A stretch of 64,000 nucleotides of DNA, taken from contig CAJUHS010000012.1 in the NCBI GenBank assembly GCA_910586535.1, positions 1-64,000 of the forward strand, in the 5' to 3' direction. Source of the stretch: an uncultured Oscillospiraceae bacterium. Lineage in GTDB: Bacteria; Bacillota; Clostridia; Oscillospirales; Ruminococcaceae. How positions within the stretch are numbered: position 1 is the stretch's first letter; each line of letters starts with the position of its first letter. The notes under the pieces were generated by a model. That model saw nothing but the letters and a program-made list of their open reading frames with translations, ran no database searches and was not told where the DNA came from. This document shows, piece after piece, positions 19,737 to 29,790 of this stretch. The translations under genes were made by a program, and so were the position numbers.

Positions 19737-20666
19737 ATGCCTATCAACATTCCAAACAATCTTCCAGCATATACAGTACTTAACAATGAGAACATTTTCG
19801 TGATGACCGACACCGCTGCCGCTCATCAGGATATCCGTCCTCTTAGAATAGCCATTGTTAACCTCATGCCGAAAAAAATCGAGACTGAGACCCAAATACT
19901 GAGGCTGCTTTCCAATACCCCCATACAGGTTGACATCGAGCTTATTCAAATGGCAAGCCATGTAACCAAAAATACGCCAATCGAACATTTGACAAAGTTT
20001 TACAAAACCTTTGATGACGTAAGCAATGAGCGTTTTGACGGACTTATCATAACCGGCGCCCCCGTGGAGCAGATATCATTTGAAGAAGTTGATTACTGGA
20101 AAGAGCTTTGCGGGATAATGGAATGGTCAAAGACCAACGTCTGCTCCACTCTTCATATCTGCTGGGGAGCTCAGGCAGGGCTTTATTTCCACTACGGCAT
20201 ACCCAAGTACAATCTTTCCCCAAAAATGTTTGGAGTGTTTCCCCACAAGGCGGAGGTCTCAATCAATCCGCTGTTGAGGGGATTCGATGAAAAGTTTAAC
20301 ATACCTCACTCACGTCACACCGAGATCAGGCGAACGGACGTAGAACGAGTAAGAGAACTGAAAATACTTGCTTCCTCTCCTGAATCGGGAATAGCTATTA
20401 TTTCCGACGAGACAGACAGACAGTTCTTTATTATGGGACATCTTGAATATGACCGTTTTACCCTTGCAAACGAGTATTTCCGCGATAAGGAAAAAAGCTT
20501 GCCCATAGAGATACCAAAGCATTATTTTCCATACGACGACCCGTCAGAGCCTCCACATTTCAACTGGCGATCCCATGCAAACCTGCTTTTTTCAAACTGG
20601 CTTAACTACTGCGTTTATCAGAAGACGCCATACCGTCTTGAAGAACTTGAGCCGCTCAATAAATGA
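19737..20666 (+). CDS. metAA: Homoserine O-acetyltransferase (MetA family)
   Basis: 309 aa. Catalyses acylation of L-homoserine, first step of methionine synthesis, in the cytoplasm. Catalytic Cys-142 (STLHICWGAQ), His-235 and Glu-237 (FIMGHLEYDRF) are all present. Residue 111 is Glu (TGAPVEQ), which in the MetA family marks acetyl-CoA rather than succinyl-CoA as donor (established for Bacillus versus E. coli enzymes). AGGAG precedes the start. The gene ends within a terminator stem. Confidence 0.95.
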   Translation: MPINIPNNLPAYTVLNNENIFVMTDTAAAHQDIRPLRIAIVNLMPKKIETETQILRLLSNTPIQVDIELIQMASHVTKNTPIEHLTKFYKTFDDVSNERFDGLIITGAPVEQISFEEVDYWKELCGIMEWSKTNVCSTLHICWGAQAGLYFHYGIPKYNLSPKMFGVFPHKAEVSINPLLRGFDEKFNIPHSRHTEIRRTDVERVRELKILASSPESGIAIISDETDRQFFIMGHLEYDRFTLANEYFRDKEKSLPIEIPKHYFPYDDPSEPPHFNWRSHANLLFSNWLNYCVYQKTPYRLEELEPLNK

Positions 20667-20680
20667 GCGGCTCAAGTTTA
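20646..20680 (+). terminator. metA terminator
   Basis: 13-bp stem CTTGAGCCGCTCA/TGAGCGGCTCAAG followed by TTTATTTT; the metA stop codon lies in the stem. Confidence 0.85.
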
Positions 20681-20706
20681 TTTTAATTATAGTAAAATAT
20701 GCCTTA

Positions 20707-21321
20707 TCAACATTCAACGCCGATCTTCCGCATAAAATCCTTAATGGTGTTAAGCTCTGGAAAAAACAGCACATTAAACGACTTGTGACAATCTGTTATC
20801 TCAATGGAATTATTTACAAAACACATTGACGTTGCATTGACTCCGCTTATGGAAAGAATTTCCGCTGACGGAGAAGTAACATTTTTAGGTACAGAAATAT
20901 CCACAGTCATTCCGGACATAAGCGCGAAGCTGTTAGCATATGCCGCAGACACGATATTTACCGTCTCACGGACAGCCGACGTACTCATTTCATCCATATC
21001 TTCCTTTTTTTGTATCGAAACACCGGGAAAAAAAGTTTCTGCAAGTCTGCTTATAAAAGTGTACGGAAACACAAAAAGAACAGAACCGAGCATATCGCCG
21101 CAAAGCTTAATTAGAAAAGCTTCCGAGTCGGAGCTGTGCATATCGGCAATCTTTCCAGCCAGAGCAGGAGCAAGAATCTTTACCTGCGGCGTGGATATAT
21201 CAGTAGCCGAAGATATCATCTGTGACACAGCTGTAGCGGCGTTTCCGGCGCCGATATTGCATATTTCCTGAAGCACAGATCTATGCATTTCTTCAAATTC
21301 ATTAAAACTGTTCAGTGACAT
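20707..21321 (-). CDS. CheC-like chemotaxis phosphatase
   Basis: 204 aa with the two CheC active-site helices: EICNIGAGNAATAVSQ (Glu-19, Asn-22) and ETVNIVSAAYANSFA (Glu-119, Asn-122). CheC/FliY-family proteins dephosphorylate CheY-P. No flagellar or chemotaxis gene is next to it, so it may be an orphan acting on a distant response regulator. Transcribed alone, convergent with metA. Confidence 0.8.
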   Translation of the reverse strand: MSLNSFNEFEEMHRSVLQEICNIGAGNAATAVSQMISSATDISTPQVKILAPALAGKIADMHSSDSEAFLIKLCGDMLGSVLFVFPYTFISRLAETFFPGVSIQKKEDMDEMSTSAVRETVNIVSAAYANSFALMSGMTVDISVPKNVTSPSAEILSISGVNATSMCFVNNSIEITDCHKSFNVLFFPELNTIKDFMRKIGVEC

Positions 21322-21529
21322 ATATAACCGCTGCCTCCATAGTTATTTGTAATCTTTGCTGATTCCGCTGTCGGCGTATGCGCCGTGGGAAGTATGATCT
21401 AAATATTTTGTTTCCAATTTTAAAGTTATTTACATATAACAGCTGCCATCCTCAATACATTTTCATACAGGCATACGATCGCCCCAAAAACTAATTTATG
21501 TACAATTAAATCACCGATAATTTCCTATA

Positions 21530-23107
21530 TTAATATAAAAGCTTAAACAGCTTCTTCTTCTCGACCGCAAACTCATTCTTGGATATAACTCCACTGTCAA
21601 ACATTGATTTAAGCTTCTTGACCGCCGTCTCAAAGTCCTCGAGAGAAATACTTTTAACATTCGAAACAACCGCTTCTTCAACCTTTTCAACAGGCTTAAC
21701 AGATTCTTCTTTAACAATATCCTTATGCTCTGTCTTTTTCGCCTCCACCTCAGACTCTCCATGTCCGAACTTAGCCTCTGCGCCAGCTCCCCCAGTCTGC
21801 TTCGGTGCAAGCTTTTTGGCAATCTCCTTGGTTGGATCAAGCTCCTCTATTTCCGCAGAAACCTTTTTCGCACGAACCTCCTCAAGCTCGTATTCCTTAA
21901 CCGTTACAGGAATGGAAAGCTCCTCTATTTTATCGGGATTTTTCTGTATCGTCTCTACAGGCATAGAGTTGATCTCTTCCTCGCCCGGTTCTTCCAATAT
22001 CTCATCCATAAACGACGTTACCGCAGACATATCGTCCGCTCTGATACCCAAAATATCATCAAGCCCGAGAATGTCCTCAACTGTAACAGAATCGCTCTTT
22101 GGCACAGTAGCAGACTTTGGTGCTGCAACAGAAGCCAGTGCAGAAGCGGGAGCAGAAACAGGTTTTGAAACAGACGACAGCTTAGATTCAAAAGATGTTG
22201 CAGCCACAGATTTTGTCGAAGACTTTATCATATCCCTGTAGCCGCTCGTCATGCTTTCAAATTCATAATCCTGAACCCTGCAAATATTCTCGCGTTCCAT
22301 AAGCTTCCGTTCATTCTGAAGCTCCGACTTGCTGTCAAACTCAGCTTTTGCGTCGCTGACGGCTTTTATAATGGCATCGTTATCGTCAAACTTCGGCAAG
22401 ATTATCCTGCGGCGGTTCATGACCCCATTGGAATTATCATCGCACTGAATATAGATAGGAGCCATTTTATTGTTATTATTTATATATATCTTGGTAATTT
22501 CGCCCAGTCCGCAGGTAAACCGCGAATACGTGGGATCGTCCTCCTTAACACCCGTCTGGTCGCAGATATACGCAGTACCGTAAATATGCTGAGCGGTAAC
22601 GGTAATATTGATATCCTGCGGCTTTGACAGCATATTTTCTCTGTATACCGTTTCAAAATAAGCAAGCTTTTTCTCACTATATATGGCAGCCTGATTTATA
22701 ACAGTAAGGTTATTATTTTCTTCCAGTTCTTTCCTCTTATCAAACGCATTTTTCGCATCTGATATCACTTTGACTATTTCTTCACTATTTTTAAATCCCG
22801 CAAGAATTATCCTGCGGCGGTTCATGACTCCGGTGGAGTTATCGGCGCACTGCACATATATGGGAGCAAGCCTGTTATTCTGATTGATATAAATTTTTGT
22901 CATCTCGTCAAATCCGCAGTTGTAACGCGAATAAAGAGGTTCGTCCTCCTTTGTGCCGATCTGGTCGCAGATATAACCAAAGCCAGAAATGCCGCTCTCA
23001 GTAACAGAAACGTTTACATTTAATGGCTTTGAGAGAACGTTTTCCTTATAAAGCGTTTCATAATAAGCAAGCTTCTTTTCGGTTAAGCTACCCGCTTGAT
23101 TATCCAT
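21530..23107 (-). CDS. Duplicated-domain protein with C-terminal SHOCT-like segment
   Basis: 525 aa from ATG 23107 (earlier in-frame ATG yields an implausible Cys-rich leader). Two tandem ~115-residue repeats (about 8-125 and 140-260) share KKLAY(Y/F)ET, YICDQ, EDEP/EDDP, GVMNRRRIIL and DAKxxFD. Then a ~200-residue low-complexity linker rich in Pro, Ala, Ser, Val and Glu, and a terminal SLEDFETAVKKLKSMFDSGV helix pair like SHOCT domains, which mediate oligomerisation. The repeat domain is not recognised. Confidence 0.6.
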   Translation of the reverse strand: MDNQAGSLTEKKLAYYETLYKENVLSKPLNVNVSVTESGISGFGYICDQIGTKEDEPLYSRYNCGFDEMTKIYINQNNRLAPIYVQCADNSTGVMNRRRIILAGFKNSEEIVKVISDAKNAFDKRKELEENNNLTVINQAAIYSEKKLAYFETVYRENMLSKPQDINITVTAQHIYGTAYICDQTGVKEDDPTYSRFTCGLGEITKIYINNNNKMAPIYIQCDDNSNGVMNRRRIILPKFDDNDAIIKAVSDAKAEFDSKSELQNERKLMERENICRVQDYEFESMTSGYRDMIKSSTKSVAATSFESKLSSVSKPVSAPASALASVAAPKSATVPKSDSVTVEDILGLDDILGIRADDMSAVTSFMDEILEEPGEEEINSMPVETIQKNPDKIEELSIPVTVKEYELEEVRAKKVSAEIEELDPTKEIAKKLAPKQTGGAGAEAKFGHGESEVEAKKTEHKDIVKEESVKPVEKVEEAVVSNVKSISLEDFETAVKKLKSMFDSGVISKNEFAVEKKKLFKLLY

Positions 23108-23290
23108 TGACAAACACCACTTTCGTATAAGATTACAATGTAAACTATTAGAACGGATTAACTGACAGAGACATGACATTACAGTAATATTATAACATAT
23201 ATTCTTAAAATAGTCAAATATTATTAACAGAGCCGTACATAAAATTTTAATAACACTTTTTTAACGATATGCACAATCCCAAATCAGAAA

Positions 23291-23350
23291 GCGGACAGAA
23301 ACAAGTGCAAACAACACGAACAACAGCGCTGCTCCGGCGTCTGTCCGCAT
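23291..23350 (-). terminator. Terminator of mrp
   Basis: GCGGACAGA/TCTGTCCGC arms bracketing a structured loop, just past the mrp stop on the minus strand. Confidence 0.5.
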
Positions 23351-23357
23351 TTAAATA

Positions 23358-24185
23358 TTACTCTATTCCTTCTATGGCTTTAACAGCATAATCAAGAAAA
23401 TCCCCAGAAAAGTCTTCAATAAGACCCATATCGCACTGGTGAGTAATGTCTGGAGAAATGGGAATACGACCGAGAAGAGGTATTCCCTTTTCGCTGCATA
23501 CCGCGTCAATATGACTTTCGCCGTATATATATATTTTCTTTCCGCAGTCGGGACATTCTACATAACTCATATTTTCCACTACGCCCACAATGGGAATATT
23601 CATCATGTTCGCCATACTTACCGCCTTGTTAACGATCATTGCCACAAGGTCTTGAGGCGAGGACACAATGACCGCACCGTCCAGAGGGATAGATTGAAAG
23701 ACTGTCAGCGGCACGTCGCCTGTTCCAGGGGGCATATCGACGAACATATAGTCTATATCGCCCCATATAACGTCTGTCCAGAACTGTTTTACCACTCCCG
23801 CGATAATAGGACCGCGCCATATAACAGGATCCCCGGGATTTTCAAGAAGCAGGTTGACGGACATTACCTTTGTTCCGCAGCGTGAAACAGCGGGAAGTAT
23901 ACCATCGTTAGTACCCTGCGCCCTGCCGCCTACGCCGAACATCTTCGGTATAGACGGACCTGTGATATCAGCATCCATAACAGCGGTCTTGAAGCCCTTC
24001 CGCGCAAACAAAGTCGCCAGCATACCGGTAACAAGAGACTTTCCTACTCCGCCCTTGCCGCTTACCACGCCTATGACCTTTCTCACTCTGCTCTGGGAGT
24101 TCACCTGTTCGATAAGGCTCTGTGGTTCTGTTCTTTCACCGCAGTTTTCACCGCATGAAGAACAGTCGTGTGTGCATTCACTCAT
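23358..24185 (-). CDS. mrp: Mrp/NBP35 Fe-S cluster carrier ATPase
   Basis: 275 aa from ATG 24185 (GAAAGG upstream). Deviant Walker A SGKGGVGKS near residues 42-50; Walker motifs DADITGPS and VDMPPGTGD; CPDCGKK near the C-terminus can hold a bridging Fe-S cluster, and an N-terminal Cys cluster (CTHDCSSCGENC) recalls eukaryotic-type NBP35. It transfers Fe-S clusters to apo-proteins in the cytoplasm. The N-terminal Cys cluster is typical of clostridial members. Confidence 0.9.
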   Translation of the reverse strand: MSECTHDCSSCGENCGERTEPQSLIEQVNSQSRVRKVIGVVSGKGGVGKSLVTGMLATLFARKGFKTAVMDADITGPSIPKMFGVGGRAQGTNDGILPAVSRCGTKVMSVNLLLENPGDPVIWRGPIIAGVVKQFWTDVIWGDIDYMFVDMPPGTGDVPLTVFQSIPLDGAVIVSSPQDLVAMIVNKAVSMANMMNIPIVGVVENMSYVECPDCGKKIYIYGESHIDAVCSEKGIPLLGRIPISPDITHQCDMGLIEDFSGDFLDYAVKAIEGIE

Positions 24186-24750
24186 CTTATCATTTCCTTT
24201 CAGCATAAAACATAATAGCTGTAAAAAATATTATACACTAAATTTCCGAAAATGTCAACTCCCAAAGACGATTAATCTTACTTTAGCATAAGCGTGCCGT
24301 CAATGGAATTTTAAAATATTTCCTGTTTGCCGAAAACCTCCTCAATTACCGCCACATAGTAAATATCGTTTTAGTTACAAAAATCTGTAGTATCGGTAAC
24401 AATTTTATTCCGCTCCGTAAATGCTTGCCCCCAAAACTTTTTCATACATACCACCATTTTCGGTTACGCGGCCTGTCAGAACAAAAGTATATATACAGCA
24501 TAAGCAAATAACCGACACGATTTTTTGTACTTTTCCATTGCATACCAACTTCTGCCATGGTTTTAATAATATTATACAGCAATTGTCGAAACTTGTCCAG
24601 TTAAAACAAAAAAACAGTAGACTTTTTAAAGTATATAATGTATAATGTAAATAATCTGTACTGCTTAACTAACAAAAGCGAAGCAAAAAAGATCGGCGGA
24701 AATATTTCCGCCGACCATTTAATAAAACATCGTGAAAGGATATCATAGTT

Positions 24751-25701
24751 ATGGCTGTTAATTTTATAGGAGCCGCTGAAATAAACGGCGGACTTTCCGC
24801 CGATACTGCGGGATATATCGAAAAATGCGAAACTATTTACAATCAGCGCCTTGCAGAAGCTGCTGAGAAAATATATCTTGACTCGAAAGACCGTCCCCTA
24901 GTTCTGCTTTCCGGGCCCTCCGGTTCAGGCAAGACAACAAGCGCGCTGCGAATTGGAAAGAGGCTTCGCGAAAAAGGGAAATCCGTACATATCATTTCCA
25001 TGGACAACTATTTTCTCCCAGCGGACGCACCGTCCATAGGAGAGGTCCCCCTCGATGAAAACGGAGAGATTGATCTTGAATCGCCGCTTAGAATGGATAT
25101 CCCCCTCTTTTCGGAGCATCTTGAAAAACTTTTCAGATGCGAACCGATATCAATTCCCAAATTCAGCTTCAGGACACAAAGCCGTGTTTTCGGCGAGCCT
25201 ATGTGCAGACAAAAGGACGAGATCATCATAATTGAGGGTATTCACGCTCTTAATCCTCAGGTCACAGGAGATACCGACGATTTCACGACCTGCCTGTATG
25301 TCAGCGTGCGCACAAGAATAGTTTCCGACAAAGAAACGGTTCTACACCCGCGGACGGTAAGACTCATGCGCAGATTGTGCCGCGACAAGCTCTTCCGCGG
25401 ACGAAGCGCAGAAGACGTTTTTGCTATGCTCCCCGGAGTGACGCGCGGCGAAGACTTATACATAATGCCCCATAAGGACAGAGCCGATTTCGATATAGAC
25501 ACTTTCCTTGCATATGAGCCTTCGGTCTACAGGGCAATGCTTCTGCCGGAGCTTGAAAACGCCGCCGGAACAGGCTGCTTCGGTGAGGACGGCGAAGCTC
25601 TGCTCCGCACCATGCGCAGGCTTATCCCTGCCGATGAAAACTGCGTTCCCTCCGACTCTATAGTAAGGGAATTTATCGGAGGCAGCAGCTTCAGCTACTA
25701 A
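24751..25701 (+). CDS. Uridine kinase/phosphoribulokinase-like P-loop kinase
   Basis: 316 aa. Walker A GPSGSGKTT at 55-63; ISMDNYFLP and IIIIEGIHALNP are the usual substrate and Walker B regions of the uridine kinase family. The ~45-residue N-terminal and longer C-terminal parts exceed the ~210 aa of ordinary Udk, so the substrate may not be uridine. The gap 24186-24750 upstream has no gene; a perfect GGCGGAAATATTTCCGCC hairpin sits at 24695-24712, about 40 bases before the start. Confidence 0.75.
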   Translation: MAVNFIGAAEINGGLSADTAGYIEKCETIYNQRLAEAAEKIYLDSKDRPLVLLSGPSGSGKTTSALRIGKRLREKGKSVHIISMDNYFLPADAPSIGEVPLDENGEIDLESPLRMDIPLFSEHLEKLFRCEPISIPKFSFRTQSRVFGEPMCRQKDEIIIIEGIHALNPQVTGDTDDFTTCLYVSVRTRIVSDKETVLHPRTVRLMRRLCRDKLFRGRSAEDVFAMLPGVTRGEDLYIMPHKDRADFDIDTFLAYEPSVYRAMLLPELENAAGTGCFGEDGEALLRTMRRLIPADENCVPSDSIVREFIGGSSFSY

Positions 25702-26273
25702 GCGGATTTGCTTTTTTCCTCTTTTTCCGCCTGCTTTTTTTCGCACTCCGCTGCACTTAGCATTGCATGATAATTGTACAAACGGGCAAGCTTATTCCAA
25801 GTTTTGTAGTCAACGTTGCCTGTGCATTTCTCCCCCGTAACGGTCTGCATATTCTTTATCGCGTCCGTAGTGTTTTTTCCGTAGACTCCGTTCACATCTA
25901 TAGAATCCACGTTAGCATAAAACTCTGCTATAGTGTTGAGCATTGCCTGCAAAATAAAAACGGTGTTGCTTTCGGTACCTTCGTTTATGGAGTACGAACA
26001 GTCCGGGAAAGGCATTATTGCCGCGCTTTCGGTAAAATATTCCTCTGCGGCGAGATACGCCTCAAAAAGCAAATCCCATGTTGCGCGGTCTACAGTTCCG
26101 GTCACGGGAAGCCCGTATTCCTTCTGGAACGCTTTTACCGCCTCTGAGGTTGCGTCGTCGTACACTCCCGTGGGAAGTATAAGAGGAATATTTCCGTTGA
26201 TCTGTGAAATTGTCCTGAGATATTTCTGTATTTCTGAAATGTGTTCCTTTTTTTCTTCATCTGTATAAGCCAT
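25698..26273 (-). CDS. Peptidoglycan-binding protein, two repeats
   Basis: 191 aa with two PG_binding_1-type domains: residues ~12-70 (GVYDDATSEAVKAFQKEYGL, TGTVDRATWDLL) and ~105-165 (GVYGKNTTDAIKNMQ, GNVDYKTWNKL). No signal peptide. The C-terminus is Lys/Glu-rich. Its stop overlaps that of the convergent kinase gene. Follows the 468-aa protein by 16 bases, suggesting a joint role in binding cell wall or spore cortex. Confidence 0.8.
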   Translation of the reverse strand: MAYTDEEKKEHISEIQKYLRTISQINGNIPLILPTGVYDDATSEAVKAFQKEYGLPVTGTVDRATWDLLFEAYLAAEEYFTESAAIMPFPDCSYSINEGTESNTVFILQAMLNTIAEFYANVDSIDVNGVYGKNTTDAIKNMQTVTGEKCTGNVDYKTWNKLARLYNYHAMLSAAECEKKQAEKEEKSKSA

Positions 26274-26289
26274 TTTATACGCCCGCTTT

Positions 26290-27696
26290 CTATTCTATAA
26301 TGTATCCGGGATACTGCCCCGGCTGCTTTACATATCCGAACCGCAGGTCGGAATAAACGTCCGATATCGCGTCCCACACGCCCGGTCCCACCGATCCGGT
26401 CTGAGGAAGCCCGAACTGCTTCTGGAACTCTATAACGGCGTTCCTTGTGATGGGTCCGAAATATCCTGTCGCGCTTACGTCAGGTATGTTCGGATATGTC
26501 ATATGTATATAGGAAAGATACTCCTGAAGCACTCTGATATACGGACTTGTCATTCCCTCGGTAAGAACTGTTCCCGGGAAAAGAACTGCATTTTCACCCT
26601 CGGTATTTATAGGCACGTTGTCAACGATACCCGCATAGGCTCTGTACAGATCGTCCCAGGTACGTTCGTCCACCGTTCCTGTCTGGGGAAGTCCGAAGAC
26701 CTGCTGGAAAGACCGCACGGAATTTGCCGTCTGCTCGTCGTAAGTACCTGTGCTTTGAACGGGAAGTACGTTCTTATAGTACGCTCCGATAACTTCAAGA
26801 TAGTACTGAATATACTGTACAGGAAGTCCTGTCGCGCCGATATCCACAGGCACAGGGAACTGCTCTGGAAGCTCCTGCAAGGACAGGCCCTCGGAATTGA
26901 GCTGGGACAGTTTCTTAACGCTGGTGTAGATATAATTTATTTTATACCACGTTGCTTTGTCCACAACTCCCGTCTGAGGAAGATTGAATATACGCTGGAA
27001 TTCCCGCACTGCGTCTGCGGTCTTGTCGTCATAGGTAACGTCTACAGGATATATTTTCGGTATAGCCGGATAGTTAGTCGATATCCTGTTAAGCTGTATT
27101 TCTATGCGGTTCACGTCCGTACCGCCGGAACCGATAGTAAGCGGAGTACCCGGATAAGTGGGGATATTCGGTCTTATATCAGCGTCTGTCACAATATTTA
27201 TATCATCTCCGTAATAATATGTAAGTATTTCATAAGGCGTCATTCCCTGATTTGCAAGGTCTACGCTTCCCCACTGATAAAGGCCGTCGCAGGTAACTTC
27301 GATACCGTCGCAGTATGTCGCAAAAAGCGGCTCAACACTTCCCTGACGTACAAGATACTCATTAAAGATATCGTCCACAATACGGCTTATCGGTTCAAAG
27401 ATATCACGGTTTTCAACAAATGAATGATCGTACTGAATTGAATTTGTAATGTCAAAATCATAGCCCTGTGAACGGTACCACTCGGTATAAATACGGTTCA
27501 GAGTAAAAGAAATGATTGCGTAAATATTCGCTCTCAGTGCGTTTTCGGGCCATGTAGGATAAAGCTCGCTGGAGGCGACGTTTTTTATATAGTCGGGAAA
27601 ACTAACGGTTACGTTCGCGGCGTTCTGATTGTTAGGACGCCCCAAATGCACCGTTACTGTGTCCGGAATAAACGGAACAGATTCAGGCATATGCAC
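26290..27696 (-). CDS. Multi-repeat peptidoglycan-binding protein with SpoIID/LytB-like N-terminus
   Basis: 468 aa. The N-terminal ~190 residues contain WPENALRANIYAIISFTLNR and FATYCDG, reminiscent of SpoIID/LytB-type regions though the match is partial. Three PG_binding_1 repeats follow, each with YDDKTADAVREFQ-like and TGxVDxxTW motifs (~210-260, ~300-355, ~390-450). No clear signal peptide. Central gene of a three-gene minus-strand cluster. Confidence 0.75.
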   Translation of the reverse strand: MHMPESVPFIPDTVTVHLGRPNNQNAANVTVSFPDYIKNVASSELYPTWPENALRANIYAIISFTLNRIYTEWYRSQGYDFDITNSIQYDHSFVENRDIFEPISRIVDDIFNEYLVRQGSVEPLFATYCDGIEVTCDGLYQWGSVDLANQGMTPYEILTYYYGDDINIVTDADIRPNIPTYPGTPLTIGSGGTDVNRIEIQLNRISTNYPAIPKIYPVDVTYDDKTADAVREFQRIFNLPQTGVVDKATWYKINYIYTSVKKLSQLNSEGLSLQELPEQFPVPVDIGATGLPVQYIQYYLEVIGAYYKNVLPVQSTGTYDEQTANSVRSFQQVFGLPQTGTVDERTWDDLYRAYAGIVDNVPINTEGENAVLFPGTVLTEGMTSPYIRVLQEYLSYIHMTYPNIPDVSATGYFGPITRNAVIEFQKQFGLPQTGSVGPGVWDAISDVYSDLRFGYVKQPGQYPGYIIE

Positions 27697-27708
27697 GGAC
27701 TCCTTTCA

Positions 27709-28776
27709 TCAGCGTCTTTCGTTGGGTATTTCCGCACCGTTAAGCTCAGATTCGGCAAGCGGAATGACCGAAACGGGCTGAATAGACTTGATAGTATCGA
27801 AAATAGGAACAGTTAGCTTCGGGATACTGTAAAATCCTTTTTTGTAAACGCTTATATTGTATTCGCTGTACGGTTTTTCAAGCGGATCGGGAGATTCCGA
27901 GAGAGACTGCGGAGGCGCAGACAGCGGAACTATAGGAGTCGTTCCGTTTTCATCGGTTATTACCATTCCAATAAGCGAATCGACACCGTCGGTAGTTTCG
28001 GAAATAATAACTGTCGCACCGCGTACAGGGATAGCCCCGGAAGCTGTCGTTACCTCTATCTGCAAATAACCCTGCCCGCTCATGTCGGGAGGATTTTCTG
28101 AAGCAAATACATCGTCGGAGTCAACAGCCGAAAAATCCGTGTTCTCATTAGGATAACTCTCATTTAACTGCATATCTCCGGAATTGCCGTCTATATCTGC
28201 ATTACGTGGAGAAGCTGCGCTGTAATTGCCCTGATTATGCTCCTCCTGCGGTGCGGAACGGGATTCGCGTGCTGCCGAAGAAGGCGGCGGAGTCCGAACA
28301 GTTTCCGCCGTATTTTCGTTTCTAAGTATTTCATCGGCAGTTGGAAACTTTGGCGACGATGAGTTTTGCGGAATCTCCTTTTTAACTCCCGCGTCGGGAT
28401 ATTCGGCGGGAATTTCGGGCATTGGAGGATTTGAAAGATCGCGGTGATTTACCGCAGGGATACGGGCGGGACGTTTATGTTCCGCAGAAACGGAATCGGA
28501 AGAGCTTACGGCAGGTACAGCGGCTGTTTGTACTGACTTTGCAGCTTCCGGAACTAAAACAGGCCTTGTACCCGTCTGAACGCTTTTAACAGTCTGAGCC
28601 GACTGAGACGTTTGAACGCTTTGGACAGGCTGAGCAGTCTGCGCCGTTTTAGACTGAACATTTTGCCTCTGCTGAGAAGCCGAAGCGGCAGGCTTGGGTT
28701 TTCTGCTGTATAGTCTCATCATTTCTTCTTTGTACTTTTTTGCCATATCGTCAAGATTATTTTTATCCTGCATCAT
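27709..28776 (-). CDS. Disordered Gln/Ser/Thr-rich protein with C-terminal Ig-like domain
   Basis: 355 aa. Short N-terminal helix (NLDDMAKKYKEEMMRLYSRK), then about 200 residues of low complexity with repeats of VQT, AQTA and QSVQT, then an ~100-residue beta domain (GYLQIEVTTASGAIPVRGAT, YNISVYKKGFYSI) like carboxypeptidase regulatory/prealbumin-type domains. First gene of the peptidoglycan-binding cluster. May be a scaffold or coat-associated protein; no established function. Confidence 0.6.
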   Translation of the reverse strand: MMQDKNNLDDMAKKYKEEMMRLYSRKPKPAASASQQRQNVQSKTAQTAQPVQSVQTSQSAQTVKSVQTGTRPVLVPEAAKSVQTAAVPAVSSSDSVSAEHKRPARIPAVNHRDLSNPPMPEIPAEYPDAGVKKEIPQNSSSPKFPTADEILRNENTAETVRTPPPSSAARESRSAPQEEHNQGNYSAASPRNADIDGNSGDMQLNESYPNENTDFSAVDSDDVFASENPPDMSGQGYLQIEVTTASGAIPVRGATVIISETTDGVDSLIGMVITDENGTTPIVPLSAPPQSLSESPDPLEKPYSEYNISVYKKGFYSIPKLTVPIFDTIKSIQPVSVIPLAESELNGAEIPNERR

Positions 28777-28866
28777 TTATCCCTCCATATAGGTTTTTAT
28801 ATATAGATATTCCGCAGAAATAAAAATATACCAAAATACAGCGATTGTCCGATATGACTTTAGGCG

Positions 28867-29646
28867 CTAATTTTTCTCTCTGTACTCCGTAGGAGTCATG
28901 CCTGTCCGCAGCCTGAAACGGCGCATAAAGCAAACGTCGTTTTCATATCCGCAGGCGGCGGCTATCTCCTTAACTGACATGGAGGTGTTTTTCAGATAGT
29001 ATCCAGCCGCTTTTATCCGTGCAGAAAGCATATCCTCATAGCAGCTCACGCCGAACAGTTCCTTGTAAAGTCTTTGAAAATACGACGGACTCAGATTGAC
29101 TTTGGCAGCAATTTCATTGACAGAGGAAAACTGACCAACACTATTGTATATTTCCGCCCGAAGCCCGGTAAGAGTCGCACGGTGAGGATTCACCGTCTCG
29201 GCAGAGCTTCCGCAGCGGCAGCCGTCCCCAAGCTTCAAAAGCAGCATTCTTATAAGCAGATCCATATACCGCTCTTTTGACCGCAGGTCAGACAGCTCCT
29301 CACGTCCGATCATTCTCATAATATCTTCGGCTTCGGCAGCATTTGTCAGCTTGACGGCTTTATTAAAAGGCAGTCCGGTTTCAAGATGAAAGTTATCGGA
29401 TTCGCAGCAGTCCATATGTATCCAGTGATTAACGTACAAGTTACCGCAGGCGCGGTATATCTGCGGAGCATTCAAGGAATAAAGCAGCGCGCTGTCGGGC
29501 ATGACCCGGACGGTCTCATTGTTCAGATCCGCTTGAGCAGCAGTTTTAAAAATAAGCAGCAGATTATCACCAGAACCATTAGGACGGATTATTTCAAAAT
29601 CGCCATTGTGGCGATAGTTCATTCCAATTGCGTGCAGCTTCATCAT
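28867..29646 (-). CDS. AraC-family transcriptional regulator
   Basis: 259 aa. Cupin-like N-terminal sensing domain and a C-terminal pair of helix-turn-helix motifs (SVNEIAAKVNLSPSYFQRLY; SVKEIAAACGYENDVCFMRR, ending FRLRTGMTPTEYRE). Divergent from the GH51 arabinofuranosidase across a 144-bp AT-rich gap, so it probably activates that gene in response to a pentose or arabino-oligosaccharide. Confidence 0.9.
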   Translation of the reverse strand: MMKLHAIGMNYRHNGDFEIIRPNGSGDNLLLIFKTAAQADLNNETVRVMPDSALLYSLNAPQIYRACGNLYVNHWIHMDCCESDNFHLETGLPFNKAVKLTNAAEAEDIMRMIGREELSDLRSKERYMDLLIRMLLLKLGDGCRCGSSAETVNPHRATLTGLRAEIYNSVGQFSSVNEIAAKVNLSPSYFQRLYKELFGVSCYEDMLSARIKAAGYYLKNTSMSVKEIAAACGYENDVCFMRRFRLRTGMTPTEYREKN

Positions 29647-29790
29647 AGTATTTTCATCTCCCTGAAATAATAGGATTTATCAGTATAAAAATATGATATA
29701 TCATTGAAAAATAAATGTCAAGTGATAAAATAAATTACAGTAATGTTTAGAAAATAAATTTTAAATAATTATTGAAAGGACGCTGATATT

